The translations under genes were made by a program, and so were the position numbers. Source: JAJTHC01 sp044358835 (lineage in GTDB: Bacteria > Cyanobacteriota > Vampirovibrionia > Vampirovibrionales > JAJTHC01). Taken from it: a stretch of 29,198 nt of DNA. Shown piece after piece: positions 23,661 to 29,198 of the stretch; within the stretch, counting starts at the first letter, position 1, and each line of letters opens with the position of its first letter. The stretch covers positions 1 to 29,198 of the forward strand of contig JBIKNF010000016.1 of assembly GCA_044358835.1 (NCBI GenBank), in the 5' to 3' direction. Below the pieces are notes generated by a model. It was not told where the DNA came from and did not search any database. It saw nothing but the letters and a program-made list of their open reading frames with translations.

Positions 23661-24686
23661 TTAAAGCACATTGCCAAACGCCAGAGCCTCGGCTTCTCGC
23701 AAGCGTTGACGGGCTTCGGCATCTTCTTGCCGAGCGGTTTGAATGGCTGAACAGGGCGTCCATTCAGGGATTTCAGCAGACGCGTCCGCCCCCACAAACA
23801 CCAAGTAAGTGGTCGCCACCAAACGACACGCTGAACCGTCGGCTGGCACGGCTTCACAATCAACTTGCACTTCTAAAGCCCCATTCCACGTTTTGGTCAC
23901 AATGGCTTTAGGCCGTAAAATATCGTCAATATGCGTCGGTGCCTTAAAATCCATGCGATCTTGACGCACGCCTCGAATTTCCCCATGCCCCACATGACGC
24001 GTGGCTGCTTTGCGTGCGGTGTTAAACATATGGGCCAACACCACCCCGCCAAAGACGTTTTGTTCCAGGCCGTTGCCGTCTAGGGGGGTCATCACAAATT
24101 GGCCGATTGCCCCTGCTTCAGCCCCTTCAATGGCACGCCAAGCGGTTTGAGCCATCTCTTGTTGGCGGTAATCCTTACGTAAATCGGCGGAACGTTGCAA
24201 CATCTTGTCTTCAGGGGTAATGGCCAACAGGTGCGGGATTTTGGAAGCATCCGCCTTGCCTTTGCCTTGTTGAGAAGTTGCGACTGCCACCACATACGCA
24301 TTGGCAACCAAGCGTGTTTCATCGGTGCGAAAGTTCCAGGCAGTGACGACCACACGACTTTCCATGCTGGTTTTCCACACGCGTGTGATTCGGGCATCGA
24401 GAGACAAAATTTCCCACGGGTAGACGGGGGCAATAAAATCGAGACGATCAATCGACGCTGTAACAGGATCCAACTCCGCCCCCAAGTGGCGTTTAACGGG
24501 AATACACCCCGCAATATCAATGAGTTTGAGAATTTCAGCAATCGCCACAGACCCTTTGACCCCTACCATGGTGTTAAACAAAGGCACTTGGAGCCGAAAG
24601 GCGCTTTCATCGGCGGTTTTTTGCAAGGGAAAGGCGTCTGACTTAAAGGTTGGGTTAGAATGGAACGACGAAGAACTCAAGGGCAT
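23661..24686 (-). CDS. Double-hotdog acyl-CoA thioesterase
   Basis: This 341-residue protein is a member of the hotdog-fold acyl-CoA hydrolase family, which releases free acids from acyl-CoA. Two hotdog domains can be seen. The first (about 35-160) has GSVAIAEILKLIDIAGCIPV, a DRLDFIAPVYPWEILSL strand pair and VWKTSMESRVVVTAWN. The second (about 195-310) has NVFGGVVLAHMFNTARKAAT, a D-R-M-D-F-K-A-P segment and VTKTWNGALEVQVDCEA. The repeat of the D-x-x-D-F-x-A-P and V-x-K-T-W patterns shows internal duplication, as in ACOT-type enzymes. The ATG at 24686 has AAGGA nine bases upstream, so I prefer it to an earlier frame start at 24716. The C-terminus is a charged Arg/Glu/Ala helix. It stands alone between a terminator and the repeat-bounded hydrolase. 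Confidence 0.85.
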   Translation of the reverse strand: MPLSSSSFHSNPTFKSDAFPLQKTADESAFRLQVPLFNTMVGVKGSVAIAEILKLIDIAGCIPVKRHLGAELDPVTASIDRLDFIAPVYPWEILSLDARITRVWKTSMESRVVVTAWNFRTDETRLVANAYVVAVATSQQGKGKADASKIPHLLAITPEDKMLQRSADLRKDYRQQEMAQTAWRAIEGAEAGAIGQFVMTPLDGNGLEQNVFGGVVLAHMFNTARKAATRHVGHGEIRGVRQDRMDFKAPTHIDDILRPKAIVTKTWNGALEVQVDCEAVPADGSACRLVATTYLVFVGADASAEIPEWTPCSAIQTARQEDAEARQRLREAEALAFGNVL

Positions 24687-24735
24687 CAGCTCAATCCTTA
24701 TGTGCAGGGCATACATTTATTATACATCAACCCAT

Positions 24736-24778
24736 TGAAAAAATACCCCCCTACACTAGAACGTGTAGGGGGGTATTT
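24736..24778 (-). terminator. Strong rho-independent terminator
   Basis: AAATACCCCCCTACAC (24741-24756) and its exact reverse complement (24763-24778) form a 16-bp perfect stem with a six-base loop. On the minus strand it is followed by a T-run (TATTTTTTC), so it ends transcription of the 24817-25971 gene and shields the thioesterase gene. Confidence 0.93.
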
Positions 24779-24816
24779 AGAAAACACATTAAGGAAACAA
24801 GAGATGATGCGAGTGC

Positions 24817-25971
24817 TTAGACCCAATCGTTAGAAATGGGTGCTGGTAACTGGACAGAAGAGGCCACCGTGGGTAAGGGGTACGGTAACGCGGAAGAAGA
24901 CGCGTACGTGAGCGGAAACCCTTGTGCGTAGGGCATAGTCGCCACGGGAAGGGTGGGTGCTGGAACCGTTGGGGCTGGCGTGTTTGCCACGGCCAGTTTG
25001 GCGTAATAATCCTTGAGCTGTTGTTGATAATCGGCTTGGGCTTTAAGTTGTTGTTCGCGTTGTTGGGCCAACGCTTTTTGGAAGGCGTTGCGTTGATCTT
25101 CGAGCTGTCGAGTCAACTCTTTTGTCTTCTTGTCGTCGTTCTTGGATGCTTTAGGACCGAGGAATCTTGACGCAAGAACTCCACCGCCCACCCCAAGTGC
25201 TCCTGCGAGTAATAAGTGTAACCAATTTGTTCCGCTTTTTTTCTCGGCGTCTTTTGTGGCCGTTTCGGTATCGGTTGTTTCCGCGGTGTCAGTGTCTGAA
25301 TCAGCGACTGTAGTATCGTCAGCATCTTTTTCGGCTTTAGTCGTTTCTTTCAGCGTTTCCAAATCAGGTTTTTCGCCAAAGCCTTTGACGATTTTATCAG
25401 CCCAGCCGCCTGTGTTAATCCCCACAAACCCTAGAGATTCCGCTACTTCTAGCGCGTCTCCACCGCCTGAGGCAATCTCACCATGCTCAGCTTTGATTCG
25501 TTCAGGTAATTTGGCACGTTCTTGGTTAAGATACGCTATAGCGTCCTTATTTGTACGACGCACGACGCCGTCTGCCATCAGGTTTGTGGCCACCAAAAAC
25601 TCCGCATTACTGAGGTAGGTGCTAGGATCTTTACCCTTTTTAATGGCATCCATCATCAGGTATGTGGCCGACATCACCGAAGCAATGTGCTGACTTAAGA
25701 AGACGTTTTTATCAATGCCTTTTTCTTTGGCAACCCGTGCAATATCGTCAGCATTGACACGAACCTTTACGTTCATGTTTTCTATACTGTCGCCTTCTAA
25801 TTTTAGAGTCGTCAGCTTGTCGTCTGTTGTAGTATCTTCCACGATGTCAAAATCAATGTTTTCATTGTCTTCCATGGCAGAGGCGAGTTTATTTGCGGCA
25901 GCATCTTTTTTAAAAGATTCCCAAAGAGGGTTTACAGAGGTTTTAGCAGTACTGTTGATATTTAAAGTCAT
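24817..25971 (-). CDS. Unknown membrane-anchored protein with coiled coil
   Basis: The 384-residue protein matches no family I know. In order, from the ATG at 25971: an acidic N-terminal part (to about 65); a helical domain (about 70-150, VKVRVNADDIARVAKEKGID through LNQERAKLPERI); a GFVGINTGGWADKIVKGFG segment (about 180-200); a Thr/Asp/Glu-rich linker (about 210-245); one hydrophobic helix with a glycine-rich core (about 250-270, WLHLLLAGALGVGGGVLASR); a Gln/Lys coiled coil (about 280-325); and a Pro/Ala/Ser/Tyr-rich tail. This fits a bitopic membrane protein that multimerises. The open frame could begin at a GTG five codons earlier. A perfect 16-bp terminator hairpin follows. It shares a short VAE-x-x-GFVG motif with the small protein at 242-775, which may be coincidence. 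Confidence 0.7.
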   Translation of the reverse strand: MTLNINSTAKTSVNPLWESFKKDAAANKLASAMEDNENIDFDIVEDTTTDDKLTTLKLEGDSIENMNVKVRVNADDIARVAKEKGIDKNVFLSQHIASVMSATYLMMDAIKKGKDPSTYLSNAEFLVATNLMADGVVRRTNKDAIAYLNQERAKLPERIKAEHGEIASGGGDALEVAESLGFVGINTGGWADKIVKGFGEKPDLETLKETTKAEKDADDTTVADSDTDTAETTDTETATKDAEKKSGTNWLHLLLAGALGVGGGVLASRFLGPKASKNDDKKTKELTRQLEDQRNAFQKALAQQREQQLKAQADYQQQLKDYYAKLAVANTPAPTVPAPTLPVATMPYAQGFPLTYASSSALPYPLPTVASSVQLPAPISNDWV

Positions 25972-26062
25972 TATCTTAATTCTCACTAGTTTTTATGGGG
26001 GAAGGTAAATAGTTAATAAGGGAAGGGGGGTGTTATTGCACATCTTAATAAAAACAATTTGT

Positions 26063-26100
26063 TTACAAATCGTGCCATTTGTAACAAAATGTTTACGAAT
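26063..26100 (+). promoter_or_regulatory. Inverted and direct repeats upstream of the sigma-like gene
   Basis: TTACAAAT-CGTGCC-ATTTGTAA (26063-26084) is a perfect inverted repeat with 8-bp arms. TGTTTACAAAT (26060-26070) recurs as TGTTTACGAAT (26090-26100), 30 bases later, close to three helical turns. These look like binding sites for a dimeric regulator. Confidence 0.55.
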
Positions 26101-26110
26101 GTAGTAAAAC

Positions 26111-26139
26111 TTGTTTTAATGCTACATAGTGACTATGTA
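26111..26139 (+). promoter_or_regulatory. Promoter with overlapping operator for the sigma-like gene
   Basis: TTGTTT (26111-26116), a 17-base spacer and TATGTA (26134-26139) form a reasonable sigma-70 promoter 46 bases before the ATG. The perfect palindrome TACATAG-TGA-CTATGTA (26123-26139) covers the spacer end and the whole -10, so a protein bound there would block polymerase. Confidence 0.6.
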
Positions 26140-26184
26140 CAGACTTGCAAACACACAGTGACTTTTTTTGTTAGGGACAAAATC

Positions 26185-26835
26185 ATGAAAAACCACGCCA
26201 CACGGGACGATTACCGTCGTGCCAAAGCGGGATGTTCCTACGCCTTTCGACGACTTGTGCGCGACTGGCGTAGCTGGACGTCTCAACTCACACATCATAT
26301 TCGTCATTATTCGGTTGAATCGGCTCAATTACTGAGCCAAGAAGACTTGGAACAAGAAGCATTAAACTTGTTTTACATCGCTATTAAGCACCTAAACTTA
26401 AAGTTTAACCCAGAACAATGCCAAGCCTATATTAAAGCCACCATAAAGTTTGGGCTTAAACGGTATGCCGAAAAAACCATCCGCCACGCCCAAGCCTGTC
26501 AACCTGAACAGGTGGAATGGGTTTTGGGGGCACGTTCTTTTTTACAGCACTTGTCTCACCTAGACGATCTCATTGCCAAAGAACGCCACCAGCAAGTGAA
26601 AGGCGTGGTCAGAAAATACTGTACCCCGCAAGAACGCCTGTATCTGGCCCAACGTTTTGGCATTGGTGATTTAGCAGAAAACGCCTTAGAACGCGAACCC
26701 AACGTGTTGGTTGAAGCACAAGCCATTAAGACTTTAGCCGAAGGCATCGGCATTAGTTACCAAGCCTTGCGAAGCCGTGAAAAAACACTATTTAAGCGAC
26801 TGCGTTCTTTTTTTATGAAGCATCACGAAGGGTGA
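26185..26835 (+). CDS. Divergent sigma-70-family transcription factor
   Basis: The 216-residue protein resembles an RNA polymerase sigma factor with regions 2 and 4 only. Residues about 50-110 match region 2: LLSQEDLEQEALNLFYIAIK is the DL-x-QEA-type core contact helix, followed by KFNPEQCQAYIKATIKFGLK and RYAEKTIRHAQ, which would correspond to the -10 recognition helix. Residues about 150-210 match region 4: a CTPQERLYLAQRFGIGD segment, then a helix-turn-helix TLAEGIGISYQALRSREKTL and a basic end RLRSFFMKHH. I chose the ATG at 26185, preceded by TTAGGGACAAAATC, over a much longer frame from 26059 whose start lies within the operator region. It might direct stress or lifestyle-specific genes. 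No anti-sigma gene is adjacent. Confidence 0.65.
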   Translation: MKNHATRDDYRRAKAGCSYAFRRLVRDWRSWTSQLTHHIRHYSVESAQLLSQEDLEQEALNLFYIAIKHLNLKFNPEQCQAYIKATIKFGLKRYAEKTIRHAQACQPEQVEWVLGARSFLQHLSHLDDLIAKERHQQVKGVVRKYCTPQERLYLAQRFGIGDLAENALEREPNVLVEAQAIKTLAEGIGISYQALRSREKTLFKRLRSFFMKHHEG

Positions 26836-26870
26836 TTTTAGAACACGCTGGCAACACTTTCTAAAAAAAG

Positions 26871-26898
26871 CTGACATCTGGTTTTTAAGTCGTATAAT
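26871..26898 (+). promoter_or_regulatory. accC promoter
   Basis: CTGACA (26871-26876) and a perfect TATAAT (26893-26898) are 16 bases apart, about 35 bases before the accC ATG. The -10 is embedded in an 11-bp palindrome CGTAT-A-ATACG (26891-26901), followed by GTATAC, which could be an operator. Confidence 0.75.
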
Positions 26899-26932
26899 AC
26901 GAAAGTATACTAAATTAGCTTGAGGTGAGCTC

Positions 26933-28279
26933 ATGTTCAAAAAAGTTCTTATTGCCAATCGTGGTGAAATCGCCCTTCGTATTATTCGTGCCTGTAAAGA
27001 ACTGGGCATAAAAACTGTGGCGATCTATTCGCAACCTGACGCGGAAAGCCTCCACGTCCTACTGGCGGATGAAGCCTACTGCGTTGGCCCTGCCCCCGCG
27101 AGCCAAAGCTATTTAAATGTGTCTAACATTATTTCCGTGGCGTTGATGTCTGGAGCGGAAGCCATTCACCCTGGGTATGGCTTTATGGCTGAAAATGCCG
27201 ATTTCGCGGACATTTGTAAAGAACATGACTTGGTTTTTATTGGCCCTAGTTCGCAAGCCATTCGCCAAATGGGAGACAAAGCCACCGCAAAAAAAACCAT
27301 GCTCGAAGCGGGCATGCCCGTTGTGCCAGGTATTGACGGCATCACCGCGGATGTCCCTAAAATCAAGGCGTGGGCCAAAACCGCAGGCTACCCTATTTTA
27401 GTCAAAGCCACCGCAGGCGGAGGCGGAAAAGGCATGCGACTGGTGGAAGAAGAATCCCAAGTCGAAGCCATGATTCAAAGTGCGAGTGCTGAAGCGCAAG
27501 CCGCCTTTGGCAACCCCAACTGCTACATTGAAAAATACATTTTAAAGCCTCGGCACATTGAGTTTCAAATTTTGGCGGATCGCTACGGCAACGTGATTCA
27601 CTTGGGCGATCGCGACTGTTCCATTCAACGGCGCCACCAAAAGTTGATTGAAGAAGCCCCTTCCCCTGTGATGACCCCTGAACTCAGAGAAAAAGTCGGT
27701 TCCACCATTGTAAATGCCGTAAAAAGCATTGGCTATGAAGGCGTGGGCACCATTGAACTGTTGTTTGACAAAGACATGAACTACTATTTCATGGAAATGA
27801 ACACCCGTATTCAGGTGGAACACCCCGTAACTGAAATGATTACAGGCATTGATTTGGTGAAAGAACAGATTAAAGTCGCCGCAGGTGAACCGTTAAACAT
27901 TAAGCAACAGGATGTCACCTTCAACGGGCATGCCATTGAATGCAGAATCAACGCGGAAGATTCCACCAAGAACTTTATGCCCATGCCCGGATTGATTGAC
28001 GGATTCATCGCCCCCGGCGGCATCGGCATTCGGGTGGACAGTCACGCCTATCAAGGCTATAAAATCCCGCCGTTTTATGATTCGCTGGTGGGTAAGTTGA
28101 TTGCCCATGGCGCCACGCGCGAAGAAGCCATTATTCGCATGCGCCGCGGGTTGGATGAATTTGCCATTACTGGTATTCCCACCACAATTGCGTTTCATCA
28201 GAAGATGATGAACTACGCCCCGTTTGTGGAAGGCAAGGAAATTTATACCAATTTCATGGTCGAACATAACTTGGTTTAA
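26933..28279 (+). CDS. accC: Biotin carboxylase subunit of acetyl-CoA carboxylase
   Basis: AccC uses ATP and bicarbonate to carboxylate biotin on the carrier protein AccB, the first step of fatty acid synthesis. The 448-residue length is standard. It has the N-terminal LIANRGEIALRIIRACKELG (6-25), HPGYGFMAEN (79-88), the ATP-grasp glycine loop GGGGKGM (162-168), the DRDCSIQRRHQKLIEEAPSP signature (226-245), and the catalytic MEMNTRIQVEHPVTE (287-301) with Glu288 and Arg292. A strong ribosome binding site, GAGGTGAG (26922-26929), sits before the ATG at 26933. It has its own promoter. In many bacteria accB lies directly upstream; here the upstream gene is the sigma-like factor, so accB must be elsewhere. 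Confidence 0.98.
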   Translation: MFKKVLIANRGEIALRIIRACKELGIKTVAIYSQPDAESLHVLLADEAYCVGPAPASQSYLNVSNIISVALMSGAEAIHPGYGFMAENADFADICKEHDLVFIGPSSQAIRQMGDKATAKKTMLEAGMPVVPGIDGITADVPKIKAWAKTAGYPILVKATAGGGGKGMRLVEEESQVEAMIQSASAEAQAAFGNPNCYIEKYILKPRHIEFQILADRYGNVIHLGDRDCSIQRRHQKLIEEAPSPVMTPELREKVGSTIVNAVKSIGYEGVGTIELLFDKDMNYYFMEMNTRIQVEHPVTEMITGIDLVKEQIKVAAGEPLNIKQQDVTFNGHAIECRINAEDSTKNFMPMPGLIDGFIAPGGIGIRVDSHAYQGYKIPPFYDSLVGKLIAHGATREEAIIRMRRGLDEFAITGIPTTIAFHQKMMNYAPFVEGKEIYTNFMVEHNLV

Positions 28280-28331
28280 CGATGCCGTGTGAACGCTCTT
28301 TCTGCAACAGGAGGGGCGGAGGGTCTGCTTA

Positions 28332-28347
28332 TGTAAAAAATTGTGAC
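28332..28347 (+). promoter_or_regulatory. Conserved 16-mer upstream of leader-family gene 4
   Basis: TGTAAAAAATTGTGAC is identical to 28992-29007 and 13043-13058. It lies about 94 bases before the ATG at 28441. The bases after it (a T9 run and GAGCGGTTATTC) are unlike the other copies, so the 16-mer has been kept independently of surrounding sequence. A possible -10 is TATAGT at about 28392-28397. Confidence 0.5.
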
Positions 28348-28440
28348 CAAGTGTTCTTTTTTTTTCTTGAGCGGTTATTCTTCTAGTAGAACTATAGTCG
28401 TAAAGTGGACGATGGCGTCTACGTTAATTTGGATGATGCT

Positions 28441-29031
28441 ATGAAGCTTTTCTCTGCACCGCAATCTTATACCCCGCTTCAAACGAATACGTGCCCGTCG
28501 CCTCGCCCCACGGTGCAGGCGCGATCGGGTCATTTGTTTGAAAAATTAATCCCTGTTGCTGAATCAACATGTTTTAATTGGAGTGTAATCCGCAGTGGTC
28601 ATTACAATAATTTAAAGACTTTGACAGAAAAACAATTAGCAGGGTACCTAAAACGATTAAAGGATGTCTTTAGCTATCCCCAAAAAGTGAACTCATGTGT
28701 TTGGGAAGATGAGCTTGAGTTCTTAATAGACTTATGTAAGAACAGCCCCGAACACCATTTAAACCTCGCAGGCAACAAACTCTTTTATGGGAAAAAAGCC
28801 GAGGGTAAAAAGACTGAATACACACTTCTCTTTGAACAAATACAAGGAAATGCCGAAAAGCATTTTATTCGGGTTCATCCAGCGTTTTATCGCTTGATAG
28901 AAGACCTTTTGCAAGATTCTCCTCAGGAAAGTATTCTTCAACAAATTAAACAACGTCATCCGCAGGGGTTTGCAAGCCTTGAACGAACCACTGTAAAAAA
29001 TTGTGACAACCCTCTTGCGCGCGGGGCTTGA
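28441..29031 (+). CDS. Leader-family unknown protein 4
   Basis: The 196-residue protein has the family leader at residues 1-30: it begins MKLFSAPQSY, contains Pro/Thr/Gln-rich sequence and ends PTVQARSG. I chose the ATG at 28441 over the GTG at 28405 because it gives the same MKL start as the other members; GGA lies upstream. The body (31-196) is unrecognised, has many Leu/Lys/Glu helices and is AT-rich, for instance KQLAGYLKRLKDVFSYPQK (about 64-82), IRVHPAFYRLIEDLLQDSPQ (about 140-160) and ILQQIKQRHPQGFASLERTT (about 163-182). The last 13 codons and stop (from 28990) fall within the promoter repeat of the next gene. This C-terminus therefore comes from the repeat and may be a fusion or truncation. 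Confidence 0.7.
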   Translation: MKLFSAPQSYTPLQTNTCPSPRPTVQARSGHLFEKLIPVAESTCFNWSVIRSGHYNNLKTLTEKQLAGYLKRLKDVFSYPQKVNSCVWEDELEFLIDLCKNSPEHHLNLAGNKLFYGKKAEGKKTEYTLLFEQIQGNAEKHFIRVHPAFYRLIEDLLQDSPQESILQQIKQRHPQGFASLERTTVKNCDNPLARGA

Positions 29032-29198
29032 TGCGATAGCCTAACAATACTTGCTTAATGAAGATGCCCTACCCCCCCAACCCTTGGGATGAACCATGAA
29101 ACTGCTTTCCCCTCCCGCGCTGACGCGCCCACGCGTTCAGCCCCCTGCGTGGGCGCCCGCTCCCGCGAGCCCCACCTACCCCACCCCCGCTTCCACCG
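28989..29198 (+). repeat. Promoter-plus-leader repeat, copy B
   Basis: This is the inverted counterpart of 12854-13061. It includes TGTAAAAAATTGTGAC (28992-29007), TTGATGCGATA (29028-29038) and 103 coding bases identical to leader-family gene 3. It begins inside the upstream gene and runs off the window end, so its total length is unknown. Confidence 0.93.
29096..29198 (+). CDS. Leader-family unknown protein 5, partial
   Basis: The gene is cut by the window end after 34 codons. All 103 visible bases are identical to the start of leader-family gene 3 at 12956 on the other strand, so the leader is the same (beginning MKLLSPPALT, Pro/Ala-rich). Whether the body is also shared cannot be seen. 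The ATG is at 29096, preceded by CCCTTGGGATGAACC as in the other copy. Its promoter region overlaps the 3' end of the preceding gene. Confidence 0.7.
   Translation, partial: MKLLSPPALTRPRVQPPAWAPAPASPTYPTPAST

Noticed and set aside
24092..24541. 149-residue minus-strand open frame inside the thioesterase gene
   Set aside because: It is a shadow frame of a well-supported double-hotdog gene, with no ribosome binding site and low-quality composition.
25130..25618. 162-residue plus-strand Ser/Val-rich open frame
   Set aside because: It is antisense to the 24817-25971 gene, and its composition is the complement of Thr/Asp/Glu-rich codons.
1..29198. tRNA, rRNA, CRISPR array, replication origin or full insertion sequence
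   Set aside because: No cloverleaf with a T-loop signature, no regularly spaced repeat array, no DnaA-box cluster and no transposase frame were seen.

Overview
The window looks like chromosomal DNA from a flagellated Gram-negative-type bacterium of moderate GC. It holds flgN, flgK and motA, canonical sigma-28 promoters, a lipobox-bearing solute-binding protein, and housekeeping genes (recG, prs, accC, surE, tatD). I tentatively think of the non-photosynthetic sister lineage of cyanobacteria (Vampirovibrionia/Melainabacteria), which includes predators. This rests on gene mix and general style, not on a marker gene, so treat it as a guess.

Layout. 1-2949 (+): a flagellar cluster (unknown small protein, flgN, flgK), ending tail to tail against surE. 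3731-4008: a MITE-like repeat with 22-bp terminal inverted repeats. 4009-7064 (+): a TPR protein with a GT-B-like C-terminus, overlapping an alpha/beta hydrolase. 7065-8912 (+): two paralogous unknown genes, each behind a textbook sigma-28 promoter. 8949-10965 (-): tatD and an orphan solute-binding lipoprotein. 11060-12956 (-): three small unknown genes that share a GC-rich Ala/Pro leader ending in a P-x-x-x-A-R-[S/V]-G signature but have unrelated AT-rich bodies. 13339-17625 (-): recG, mtnP and motA. 17626-18214: a long gene-free stretch with strong hairpins and a plus-strand terminator, a candidate noncoding RNA. 18215-25971 (-): a 5'-nucleotidase-like protein, two tandem speD paralogs, prs, a hydrolase flanked by 29-bp direct repeats, a double-hotdog thioesterase and a membrane-anchored unknown. 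26185-28279 (+): a divergent sigma-70-like factor with palindromes at its promoter, then accC. 28441-29198 (+): two more leader-family genes, the last cut by the window edge.

How the parts may connect. speD and mtnP belong to polyamine synthesis and methylthioadenosine salvage. flgN, flgK, motA and the sigma-28 gene pair point to an active flagellar regulon. The most unusual signal is the leader family. Five members are present. Two share near-identical promoter-plus-leader DNA in inverted orientation 16 kb apart. Three carry the identical 16-mer TGTAAAAAATTGTGAC upstream, and a two-mismatch version of it sits directly upstream of both sigma-28 promoters. This suggests a dispersed, co-regulated family with a common N-terminal sorting or processing signal and interchangeable bodies. 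All functional statements about that family are inference.
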